64,000 nt of DNA from Pholiota molesta (Eukaryota > Basidiomycota > Agaricomycetes > Agaricales > Strophariaceae). Under the pieces are notes generated by a model. The model was not told the origin of the DNA. It searched no databases and saw nothing but the letters and a program-made list of their open reading frames with translations. Both the position numbers and the translations under genes were made by a program. The stretch spans positions 434,001 to 498,000 of the forward strand of contig JACGCK010000009.1 of NCBI GenBank assembly GCA_014925825.1, in the 5' to 3' direction. Each line of letters opens with the position of its first letter. Within the stretch, counting starts at the first letter, position 1. Positions 21,174-33,161 of the stretch are shown here, piece by piece.

Positions 21174-24100
21174 GATGAGATAATGAGACGGGGTCTGCAG
21201 CGGTCGATCTGTTAGTGCAGATATTTTCTCTACCAACCATACTTATAGCGTTTGATGGTGACGCTTCGTCCTCCTGGTCTCAGCCAGCTACAGATATTTA
21301 TCAAACAAATTATGAAGTTGACCGCCAGAGTGGGATCGAATCCGGAACGGTTAATAGTGACTGGCATTGAGACCATTAAATTTCATCGCGGACTGAGCTG
21401 GGACATAGCAGTGAGAGGCAGGAACGCATGAGATACTGCGACTTTGTCTAGCTGTAGCAGATTAATCAGACGTATTGCCAGTGGTGTGCTAATGTCAGCG
21501 ATGCCATGACCCAAGTGAGAGCGGAGTGGAGGAGAGAGAAGGCAGGAAATGGAAATATGTGTATTCGATATGATGATGGCACCTCCAGTTTATCACAACC
21601 CACATTAGAGTTGTTTTTTGGAAGCCCTGTCAAAATATTGTTCGTTAAAATAGCTGGGACGGAACGCAAACGATTTGTTACCACAAAAGTGTGGTACAAG
21701 CTTAACACAGACAAATGGCGTATATTTGCGCTATAAATCAAATATGGACTGGTTAAGGAGCGAGATGACCTAGGACGTACTCGTGGCATGCTAGAATCAC
21801 TATTTCGAAAGTCGAGACGCGATTGTTTAAAGCTAAACGTTGGAAGTTGAGCACGCCTCGTACTTCCGAGACTAAGGCTGCTTGATATTGTCACAGTCAG
21901 GACCTGAAAACCTGACACGTCGAACTAATCCGAAGTTGGCTGACCTGCATTGCGGCTGAACCTGCTGCCCTTCCGCTACAAAATGTAATTGTATACCATC
22001 TTGAAAAGCAGATTTTCTCTCTCTTTTCCCGGGTTCCATTCCGACCATTTACTCATACGCAGAGCATGGCCTGCTGAGGCCGACAATTGATGCCACTGAG
22101 GAGAGTGCAATAAAGTTGCAGGGACTCCTGGTTCGACAACACATCAAGCTTGTCCAAGGGAGGACATGGCGTAGAGTGTTTTGACCGCTGTATGCTCATA
22201 TCCTGTATCAAATGTGTAACGGTTCAAAACAAGTTCAAAATGCGAAAACTTCGAAAAAAATGTAAGCAAATCCTGAGTTGCGAGTTGGGTCCAATGGTGA
22301 GGCAAGAATCAATAGAAAGGCATAAAAAGGACGACCAAGGCAGGTGGCATTGTAGCAGTAGAATCCCAGAGTACCAGTCCAGAATCAAGCTGTCTGAGCG
22401 AAGTGTTCAGTTCATCGCAACGTTCAACGCAACGCTCAAGCCTCAGAGTAACGAGTTCCGGTTCCGGGTTCGTCACAACTCACAACGCGTGATTGATTGA
22501 TCCGTGATTGATCCGTTCAATTGATTGATCATTGACGTCACTCACTCGGATTGCTCAGTTCTGTTCAGTCCTGTGCAGTGTGTCCATGACAAGTCCATGA
22601 CGGGTCCGAGTCCATCCAGGGGCTAACAGTGAAGATAAAATTTACCTTGACAGAGTCATACCAAGCATTTTCTGCTAGATGAATGCTCTAATTAATAATT
22701 TATGAAATGAAAGAATAAGACGACTTCACGTCCCGTATACATAACACTGAACGCAAGGCTCCTCTAAAGGCTCGCAATAGATTTGAACTTAAGAAATATG
22801 ACTAAGTAGACGGCGTCTTGGCATATGCAGTCGCGTAATGTATTTCTTTGTAATGCCAATTGAATGCATATCAGTACGTGGGCGAAAATATTCACAGAAA
22901 TGCCACTTCTAGTGAAGGTGTGGTCAGCAGCGTGTACACCGACTACAAATCTACCCATGATGATGATATCCTGAGCTTTTTTGCGCATACTAAATACCGG
23001 CATTTTAACCATTGCGCCGCAAATACATAGGCCGGTTGCGTTCTCAACGGGTAGTTACACTAAGGTAATAAGGTTCCTTCTTCATCGTGTGTCTTTCAAG
23101 CACTTCAATTCGGATCTATCTGGCGTCTGGAAGCCACGCTTTTACCCCGCAGTATTGACAAGTGTCAGCTCCCTGGCTCAGCAGAGCAGGGGTGATCAGG
23201 GCGCCTGCTAAGCGGCTACCCGTGGGTCGTGATTCTGCTTGCTCTATCCACAGGAAATTGCGAGCCTGAGCGACATATTACATGTGGGTTCGTGGCTTGA
23301 TCGTTTGAAAATAGACGGTGACTACTGTCAGTGTCAGACTTGAAAGACTTTAAGCATGAAGCTTGCGAAGACTCGTGGTACAACATTGAATGACGTTCCG
23401 GATTGATCGCAAACCTTACACGGAGAGCTTTTCGAATAATGATACATGTATCAATCATACCTCGACCACGAATCCGGCGCAAGCTCTGCGTACATATGCG
23501 CATCACATGCCACCACGTTCTTAGGTATCTGCAAACTTTGCAGAAGTATGTAAGGCAGGGCGTTGTACAAGTCTTCGGCGTCCCTGCAGTGCCCGTGCAA
23601 CCCTCGCCCACTGTGCTTCTTAAGTGGCCGAGATATGTCTCCTTGGGATAAGATAAGAGATTAGATTAGACAGTATATATGCGACCAAGTTTAGCCACAG
23701 GCACTCCCCACTGTCGCAGCTCTGACCCACATGTTTCCCATTGACTGGAATTGAGATGTCGGACATTATCCCAAAGTACCCGTAAAGCCGGAACCGCGTT
23801 TCGATACATACGGATAAAGTGCACCTCCGAGAGGAGTATACATTCACGCATATCGAGGCCGCTACATAAACACGCTGCCGTCCATATTGTATTAACTCTT
23901 TGTAAAGGAGGCCCACTGTTCCTTAGATCGGGCACACTATTGACTTTACTGGATTCGGGAATTCAAGGTTCGGAATGACACCGGTTTATCAGGCCACATA
24001 AGTTTCACTGCCTACTCTTCAATCACGCCATCTTTCATCGGAATGTAGCTTTCCTTTCGTTTCTTTGACTGAAAGTTTAAGAACGGGAGGTAGCTGTTAA

Positions 24101-27100
24101 CTTCTAGCCAGCCAACTCCGATCCATTATACACAATCTTCTACGGGATTGTGGCTCAGCGCTCAGCGCTGATAATCATGATACGTCGTCGTCCTTTCTCT
24201 CTTAATTCTGAGCCCAAAATTACACAGAAAACGTGTATCAAATGTGACCGGTTGACCCACCGATTGACCGCGTTACAGGTGGTAAACCTCGAAGCGTGAA
24301 CGGCTTAGTCTCTTAGATAGTTATACTGCTTCTGTTATGTATCCACGCGGTCTCACACTGTACGAATTTTGAATGTTGTTGACCGTTCTCACTACGTAGA
24401 TCTAGACAGGTGCTAGAAATAAGTGGCGTGGTCAGGAATAATAAATATACCTCTGCTTTTACTGGAATAAGCCAATGACATAAAGTAATGAAGTTTACAG
24501 CCACCCAAACCATTTTGGTCCATAGCCGTAAAACAGCAGGTAAGTTTCATTTAGACTGCTCAATACCGGCCCACATGAAAACATATGTCATCTCAATAAT
24601 ATGCCGGCCTCGTTATATCCTCCTACTCATGCTTTTCTATTCATATCCTCGGGGCGTAGTCATAACTACTGAGTAAGGCTTGTATGACCACGCCCGCTCG
24701 CTCCTCCCGCCTGTCGCGGGAATGTACCACAGAATGTAGCCCGACAAGCGCACCCCCATCTACGAAAACATTCTCAACCGTCTGCCTCAATGGTTCCTAG
24801 ATAGACTGCTGAAATGATTCCTTGGGTATTCGGAATAAGATTTTATCTGGCCCATGAAGATCGCCTTATCAATGTCATGGAGCGCAGCGCTGCAGGGCTC
24901 GTGTCGACCTGAACTCGTGCCATGGGACATGGGACACAAGACGCAAGGGCTGGGGAGCGAAGAGGACCGACTAAAACGTGGTTGATTAGGTCTACAGCTT
25001 GTCAATGTCAGCTCTGCCCGCACAGGAACACGCAGGATATGGTATGTCGAAAAGTACATTGCGCCCAAAACGTTGTAGCGTACGCCGCCTTTTTCGGATT
25101 GGCATCTCTTTGAGAAGCATGTGAGGATGCTGTGGGATTTTTTTGTCACTTATGGAGAAACATAGAGGTTATACGCTCCGCGATAGCAAAACATATCCAA
25201 GCCTATCCGAGCTTATTTCTTTCTGCTTTCCGATTCCAGAGGACCGTAGCGCGCTGACGATTTTAAAGCCATCGAGAGACCTCATGTTGGCTTGGTCAAA
25301 AAAATATCAGCCTTGGCCAAAAAAAACCCATACATATCGTGGTCTGACCCTTCGTAACGCTTCCGCTTATCTCCTTCGAGTGGGGTAGATTGTACGGTAA
25401 CTTATGCCAAAGGTCAGCAGTGGCCCAAACTGATATATAGCCTGTGAGAATAGTGATAGAGTAAAGTCAGTGCAGTGATGCAGTGTATGTAGTGGCCGCA
25501 CAAATGCTTGGATTTGCATACATACGATGGATCCGACTGTCAGGCGGTTAGGGTGAAATGCTTGGGCGTGGGCACTGAACTCAATATATATATGGAGCTC
25601 GGGGTAAATGAACTAACTGGCGTTGGAATGTATCCACAACATCGAGAAAACCGGGGGAACGCGTCCTGCTTTACTCCAGGCGAGGACACGCCAAGATTTG
25701 CTAGGCCTGTAGCCCAGTAAAATATCGTGAGTGCAGTGACCGCCACTGCAGCACACACATATCAAAAAAAAATGAACGCCGCCATCTCGTGATAGCTTGT
25801 ATTCATGGCCATCGTGGAATAATTTGTTAAAGCCCACATAAGATTTGATAAATGTGGGTGCGCTCAGGTGCGCTCACGTTCATCTTGGTGACCATCTTGT
25901 GGACTTGCCTGCTTCTGCCAAAACGCGCATATGTGCAGCACCTCGAGAAGGATAGGAACCGCACCCCGGTTTATTCTTGTCATTGTTTTATCTATAAGCA
26001 GCATTGTAAGCTATTCCATTTTCAACAGTGCGCCATAGCGCGTTGTTGATTCTTCGATGCGTGCTCGAGCAAGTTCGGTGACCCTTCTTGGCTTCACAAA
26101 ACACCTCCCCGGATCAAATCTGATACGAGATCGATCTCCTGGGTTTTGCATCCACAGAACCCACATGTGATACTCTTAAAATATGTTGTGGGATGTGCGT
26201 GATTCCACGATGTCATAGTAAGTCCGGCGCTGACGAGTTAGGTAGAACAGCATTACGCAAGAGAAGACCTGAGAAGACCCTTCCCCACGACATGTTATCT
26301 CAGGCAAGTAACATCTACTAAATATAGCGCGACAGTGCCATCGATGATCATATTCATTTCTAGCAGAGCTGAGCAGAAGGAGCTTCGTCGCCGATTGAGA
26401 ATGGAACGATTGACAAGAGAAGCGTCTTATAAGCCCTTCTGCGGTGTAGGCCAAGGCGCAAATGGCGAGGCCACGTAAAGGAATTCCGCGAAGTTAGGAA
26501 TGGTGGTAGAGGGCAGTGAATTACACCGTCCGTGTAATGCATACAGTATTTCAAGATTTGAAGCATTCAAGGCAAGAGCTAGACATCAGAGATCTTTGGT
26601 CTGAGCTTCGTCAAGCGTAAGAATACAGATTACGGGATAATGGTCCGACGAGTTCTCTTGTACTATTTGCCCATTCAAGTGTTATGAAAACTCTGAGAGC
26701 TGAGAGGATGCACTGCAATACGGCAGTTCGGTTATTGAGCGCCGCTCATACCCTAGGACAGTCCAGGCGTCATTGAAGAAAGATCGGAGAAATGTCGATG
26801 ACTAGGTTATGTGGGTTTCGCCGAGCGGATGAGAGTGCATGAGAGCCCGGAGGTGACATCTGAGCCTGGTATGTATAGATATGAAAGGTTGTTAATGTAT
26901 GCCAACTTTCATCAACGAGGCCCAGATTTCAAACATGTCTCGTCGTCAGATGATGCTAACAACACGCTATCGGATCGCCATTCCATGCTTCACTAAGAAT
27001 ATAACACCCTCGATCTGTTCCAAGAGCCAAGGATGGAAGAGTGATTGTCGTGCATGCACAAGAAGATAGAGCCTGGGTCACAAGTGGCAAGGATATAGGC

Positions 27101-27813
27101 ATTCCGTTGTAATAGGGTTCATTCTTCATCGTCCTGCGATATTGATGATCCTCGTGTATGGGAAAACGCGCCCGTATTCGGCTGGTGCTGGTGTATATTC
27201 GATGGTGATTGAAACACACTCTGGGCGATAAGACGGTGCGGTTCGAGTACGCCAGAGTTGATTTGTAGATGAGAGCCAATCTCAAGGTGCCATTTTTAAG
27301 ACGGCTTTACGGGTCCAAGGTGAGAGCGATGCTGTTTAATAAAGGTGGGTCACATACCAAGAACAGTGTACTGAATGGAAGTTAGAAGATAGACCACGGA
27401 CATAGCAGCTCTCCTTGGGAGAGTCTATGTCAGGTATAGTTCACCGTTCCGAGTGTCCGTCGAGATTTATCCTTTTTTCGACATCCGCTAGAGAAAAGCA
27501 ACCAAGCTACTCCAAAGAAGTAACTAGTGACATCCAGCAGAGCTTGATTTAGCAGATCTATCAGCAATGCATCTAACAGATGCCGCCTACACGCCCTCGC
27601 AATAGGCGCGTTATTGAGACGAACAGGCGGGAGAGGCGCGGTGAGAGACTGAGGTGACTGTGAGGACAAGGTGAGGCGGCGAAAGCGGTGCAGGCTGTGC
27701 TTCCAGTGATTACATAAGCGTATCTAGCTGCTGGCTTGTCCACGGCGGCGTTGTTGGATACGACCACCAGCAGCTTGCGCTCAGCATATCCAGCGCTCAC
27801 GACATTCGGCACA
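21174..27813. other. Gene-poor stretch, 6.6 kb
   Basis: The first 200 bp are the duplicated PEBP promoter region. The remainder contains only short open frames on both strands with no domain, no consistent splice chain and no transposon protein motif. A cluster of GATTGATC-type repeats lies at about 22489-22532. Upstream of 27814 the sequence should contain the MKT1 promoter. Degenerate transposon relics are possible but not demonstrable by eye. Confidence 0.4.
22489..22532. repeat. Short GATTGATC/ATTGATCCG repeats
   Basis: Five or so near-copies of a GTGATTGATC-like unit in tandem or near tandem. No function can be assigned. Confidence 0.5.
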
Positions 27814-30800
27814 ATGCCCATTAAGCATCTTGAAAGTGAGATTACCACATACTAACGCATGTTACTCCGAGAGCAAGTGCCGCTTACTGACTTGTCCTTT
27901 TTTCCTCCATTGTTGGCTTTTTTTGCAGACTACCTGTTCGAACGGAAACATATCCAGACTCTTCCGCTCTCTGTACTATCTGATTCGCGTCTTGGAATCG
28001 ATGCTTCCTACTACCTCCAGCAGTTGATCGACAACCCGCCATCTCGCGAGCCACTGCTCGCCGCAACTGGGGGCCTCCCATTAGCGCTCACGCAACGCAT
28101 CGAGGCAGACTTGCGAGCCCTCGAAAAGTTGCGCATCAAACCCGTCTTCGTCTTTCCGGGTCTACTCCCAAACAAACGCTGGAAGCATCCACACCACGCG
28201 GAGCATGTCGAGGCATGCAGAGATCGCCGCGACGCGTGGGCCAAATACGAACAAGGACAGGAAGAGGCCGCGACGAAACTATTTGAGGGTCGAAGCTCTC
28301 CCGCCCAATGGGACCTCTGGAGGATGGTATTGAGGGTCTTCAGGCATAGGAACGTGGAATTTCAGGTCGCGCCATATGTTGCATGGGCACAGGTACGCAT
28401 GTCGCCCAATTCTCACGGGACGCACCCTCGCGCCCCGCTGTTATACTTGATTATTTTTGCATATGCTAATACCTCACATGGGCACGGAACAGTTAATATA
28501 TCTTCAACGTCACCACAAATCGTACATCCACGCGATTTACGGGCCAACAGATACCCTCCTGTACCCGGGCGTGGACAAGCTCATCACGTCGCTCGACTTG
28601 ACTTCTCAGAATCCGACCTTTCAATATACCTCAAAGCGCAACTTCCTCCAGGAGCTTCAAGTGACAGAGGATCAATTCTTGGACATCGGCATCCTCGTCG
28701 GGTTCGATCATTCGTCTCCATTTCCTCCCACCGTGCACGAGCAAGCTCTAAAAGCTACCGTCGACATGGTCAAGTACTACAAGTCGGGCCACGCTGCCGT
28801 AGTCGCTTTCTCCGAACATCCCGCGGTCAAGACGCTGCAATATCCAGACCATTACGCGCGCACGCGGTCCATGATTAGGTATTCCCTGATTCTCTCATCC
28901 GAAGGCACAGTTTTGCCGCTGCCGCTCGCTCTCCCCACCCCCGCGGGGCACGGCCACCCCAACCACCACCCGCACCATCCCACGGCTGCCGACATTCCCC
29001 AGGACCTGCACGAGATCTTCACCAACCGGCTGCCCGACGAGATTTACTACTACCTCTCCCGCGGCCTGCTGGGCCCCCAGGCATTGGTATGGCTCACGAG
29101 CGGACAAATTGTGGAGAACCCGCCATTGGACAATGGCGAGACGACCGAATATAAACGCTTCGTGAAGGAGGTCATCACAGATGGCCAGACCGGACCGCGC
29201 TGCACGGCGCTCGCGCTGATCAGCAGCGTCGCGCATTCGTTCTGGGCGAACAAAAAGGTGCAGGGCTTCTTCTGGTTCGAGCAGCCGAATGCGCACGGCC
29301 AGAAGCCGGTTCAGCACAACTCGCCGCAGACAGCGCAGCTGGCAGAGCGTGTCACGGGCTGGAACGTGATGTATTCTATCGTGGAGGAGGAGCTCAGGAG
29401 GCAAAACGTAAGCTGTGGTCGTCTCTTTTTTTCTCCGAGATTTAATGATGCTGATGAGAAAATGGCTCTACTCTTGGCCATCCTTCTTGTGTTTTGCTAT
29501 ATTCTGTGGTTAAATCTGTGATCTCCTCCCATGATGGCAACTTTGGCAGTCATCCACAATTGACTTTGCACTCTGCCTGGGTGCGACCTCCTCGGAACGC
29601 CTCGCTACTCGCACGAAAATCAAGAACAGCTCGAATCCACCGCTTGAGAAAAAAGACGAGATTGTGGCAAACGTGATTTGGCGATTCCTTGAACTACGGG
29701 GGTGCGTCCATTTCCATACTGGTTCTCTGCCATAATTAGTGTTTCTCCGCATTTTCTGTCGGCCGTCGTGCTGCGCTGTGGGCTGTGGGCAATGTCCGAC
29801 TGGCTTTTGAGCTTCGATCTGTGTTCTATTTCTTCGGCGTGCGCGGTGTTGCATATGCCTTATCGTTGGTGGCGCACACGCGCATATGCGCAGGGATCGA
29901 TGGGTATTTACCCTTCCTCGTGCATTGCTACGGAGAACTGGGTACTCATGCCCCGAATAGCAGGGGGCAAACATGACCCATAGCATCATTGCGGTGCTGA
30001 TATCCTGAAGACGCTTCTCGTCTTCTTCTGTTTTCTTCTTTCTCGCCCCGCGTTTACCGTGTCCTGCCTCTTTCGCATCTGTGCCATGCCCCCATGTGCT
30101 GATCTAAGCAGCACTAAACCAACACAAGCTACTTGATGTCTGATCCTTCATCTGCCCGCTAGCCGTATTCGTATCCCGTTCGACTATGTACTTACCACTT
30201 TGGTCTTTTGTGCGCACAGATTCCTCCTCAATTCGCACACGCACTCGCCGCTCGCGCGGGCGATGTTTATTGCGCTCAAAAACGCACGCTTGAACGATAA
30301 ATTCCAGGACCCGCTGTATCTTTTCCTGGAGCTCGTGCGGGCAGGAGTCATGCACGGCCATCTGTGGTCCGGCCGCGCATTCAGCGGCGGTCCCAGTTTC
30401 GGCACTGGTGAGTTTTTTTTCTTCATTCTTCTCTTTTTTTTTGTTCGCCTTTCGGCTTTTCTATTTCGAGCAGGCGTCGCTGTCCGTGCTTTAGGAACGG
30501 CATCTTACATCTCTACCGTGCCGTTTTCGGAAAGCGATGCGGTGCACTGCGACTATAGATAGTTCTCGTGCTGATGCTGCGACGCCCGTGGGTGAAGTCG
30601 CTCTCACGATACACGGGGTGCATTTCACTTGTTGCAAATTGGCGTTGATTTTGCTTCTATTTTTCCACTGAGCGAGCCGCTGATACCGTTGCCCCCCTAC
30701 CACCCTTCGTGCTTCTTTAGATGAGGAAAAATCGAGCATGCTCTTGGTGATGCGCGTGCTCAGTATCGTGCCACTCAATTTCAAGGTCCGTGCTTTTCTC

Positions 30801-31953
30801 CCTGTACCTGTTTTTGGGAACGTGTGATGGTGTTGCGCTTGCCTTCTATATCGGGCGTGGATGCATCCCAGTTGGGATGGGATAGCTGCTGCTATTTTTT
30901 TTCTTATTACTGTGGGTTGCGCCGATATTACTTCGTTGCGAGGTAGTGCGGTTCCCATCTATGCTATGTTTGTGCCCACTGTAGGAACATGGGATGGGAT
31001 TCGGGCAGGATGCGCGCATCCATCCATCCATCCATCTGTCTCGCCTCTATCCATATCCAGGTGATTTGTGTAACTTACATTTGATGTCCTCCTATTCTAG
31101 CCCAGCAATGGTCCGCCCCGCTCTCCGAGAGCTGCTCGTCTTCAACTCGTTCGTCCGGTCCCTCACCCGGGCGCTGCGCACGCTCCTTGAGGTGACCTCG
31201 CTGAACATGCTCCTGCGGAACGACGCGCGGCGCGGGCGCGACGACTTCCTCGACATCGCGCTCTCGCTGCCCTTCCAGACGGAGGTGAACACGGGCTTCG
31301 GCGTGCTCGCGAAGGTGTACCTGGACGCGCTGACGCACATCAACAACGGCACGCGCGTGCGCGACCCGAACGCGCCGGGCGTCAGTGTGGCGAAGGAGAT
31401 GGCGCTCGACCTGTGCGAGGAGACGTTCCCGGGCGTGAAGAACCCGAAGAGCGAGGTCGAGCGCGGGTTCAGGTTCTGGGACGTGGTAAGTGTGGTGTTT
31501 TGTCGGATTATCTCTGGACGGCTCGGTGTGTGAGGGAGGCAGCGCGCGCTTTTTTTGTGCCAGGCCTGTCGGTTTGCTGGCTGGCTGGCTGGCTGGCTGG
31601 CCAGGCTGATGTGAGGCGCGGGTGCGAGCGATGTGCTATTGCTGGAGCCTCTGGGCTTCTTCTTGGGTTCGCTCGGCGCATCTGCATCATCACACTTTAT
31701 CATCACCGGCATCATCTGGCCAGCCTCATCTGGGCAGAGCCTCCGTGTGTGTTCAGCGGTTTCCTTTTTCTGCTGTGTGTTCGCGTCGTTCGGCAACCTT
31801 ACTGATTGGGACATTTCTTCACCGTGCTGGCGAATTTTTTTTTTTTAGGCGCTTGCTGCGATGAGGCAGCTGCATTCGGAGGGCGCGGTGCTGCGTGAGC
31901 TGATTGAGCAGTTCGAGGCCGCTGAGGTGTGGCTGGCGCCGATGCGCCCGTAG
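27814..31953 (+). CDS. MKT1: MKT1-like XPG-fold post-transcriptional regulator, apparent frameshift in exon 7
   Basis: Mkt1 is an XPG/FEN1-fold protein without the usual nuclease role. In yeast it binds Pbp1 and controls translation or stability of specific mRNAs in the cytoplasm. Exons: 27814-27835, 27929-28392, 28493-29407, 29550-29701, 30220-30407, 30721-30785, exon 7 (from about 31106 to 31485) and 31849-31953. The N-terminus MPIKHLENYLFERK-(H)IQTLPLS followed by RLGIDASYYL is the typical Mkt1 start. The central WDLWRMVLRVFRHRNVEFQVAPY and YGPTDTLLYP motifs and the C-terminal LLVFNSFVRSLTRALRTLLE region are also present. Exon 7 entered in phase reads QWSAPLS, then needs a +1 base near 31126 to continue RELLVFN. 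A donor 4 nt later in exon 6 would restore the frame with other residues. The gene is otherwise intact. Confidence 0.85.
31019..31040. repeat. (CATC)n microsatellite in MKT1 intron 6
   Basis: Five tandem CATC units inside the intron before exon 7. Confidence 0.7.
31574..31601. repeat. (GGCT)n microsatellite in MKT1 intron 7
   Basis: About six tandem GGCT units in the long last intron of MKT1. Confidence 0.7.
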
Positions 31954-32386
31954 GGTCCCGTAGGGTTGCGGTAACGGGTGGTATTAGTGTGGGTATCTCG
32001 GGAGGAGGTGCTACGTAGCAGCGCTGTGTAGTACATAGGCCTGGTTGGAATGCTTTGTTGTTGCAACGTACTACGTGTATCCGGAGATGTGGGGGCTGGG
32101 AAAACCTTGGGCAGCCGCACGCAGACTGCTTGCAGCCACCACGGAAGTGTCAACGCTGGGAAGCGGACGGATGAGGCAGCGCGATAAGCGATCGCATTCA
32201 CGTGCCTGCTAAGCCGCATCCGGACAGAAGCGCAGGTGAGAAAATCCCACCCCCGATGCGATCTCGCTCGCGAATCGGGAGATCGCAGATCTGCGCCTTG
32301 GTCCCCTTGTCTTTTGCTTTAATTCGCCGTACCACTACAAAATCCCACCAAGCCTGTCCCACAATCCAGCCAACTCCCCACCAGCC

Positions 32387-33161
32387 ATGTTCGATCTCGT
32401 CCCCGCACACCAGCAGCTCCGCGCCCCCATCCACTTCGACAAGCAGCCCACGGGCGCGCTCTACCTCCGCCAACCGCACACCGTTATCCAGCTCGTCGAG
32501 GTCTCGCCACCGCCCCCAAGAAGAATATCCTCTGTCATCAACTCCAGTTCTGCCGCCTCGTCTCTGTACTCGTCTTCTTCGTCGTCTTCTTTCGATGAAG
32601 ACGATGAGGAGGAGATCGAGGTCGAGGAGGAGGAAGAGTCCGTCTGCTCATCGTACTGCTCTTCCGACGACTATGCGCCTGAGCCACTGGAGGCCAAAGC
32701 GTTCAACCCAACCGGTTCCGATTCGGGAACGTTTACGCACCGCATGAAGCGCATCCTCCTATGGCGAGAAAATTCTGAAGCACCTCTATCAGGTGTGCCA
32801 TCATCCTTGCGTCCACGCTCTTGCATTGCTAACCGGCGTTCTGCAGATTCTTCACTCAAGCGCAAGCTGGAGGAAATCGAGGAGCCCCTGGTGGATGACG
32901 ATAATGTACGCCAAGTTTCTTACTCTGACTTGGCGGCGCAGCAGCTAAAAGTTTCTTATTTAGGTCTCCCACAGCTCCAAGCGGTCGCGCTCCCAAGGCT
33001 CTTGCATGTCATCGCACAGCATTTCGTCAGCCGAGCTCGACATGCACCCATGCCCCGCCTGCGACGCTTTCTTCCCGACACTCCAAAGTCTCCGTCTGCA
33101 CGGCCAGCGAGGTGGAAATGAAGCGTGCTGCGTGGCTGTGGAGTATGCCTTTGAGCAATGA
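32387..33161 (+). CDS. Small acidic/serine-rich protein with C-terminal C2H2-type finger
   Basis: Three exons, 32387-32792, 32847-32905 and 32964-33161, give about 220 aa. The start MFDLVPAHQQLRAPIHFDKQ is followed by a Ser run and an Asp/Glu run (about residues 55-85), then basic residues. The last exon, read in phase, ends with HPCPACDAFFPTLQSLRLHG and then NEACCVAVEYAFEQ. The C-x2-C pair, conserved aromatic and hydrophobic spacing and His fit half of a C2H2 finger. The second ligand pair would have to come from the downstream Cys residues. Similar C-terminal fingers close small uncharacterised basidiomycete proteins. DNA or RNA binding is possible but unproven. If intron 2 were retained, a different C-terminus would result. 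Confidence 0.72.

Noticed and set aside
22150..27700. Short open frames that might be retrotransposon fragments
   Set aside because: No reverse transcriptase, integrase or protease motif and no long terminal repeats could be found by eye.
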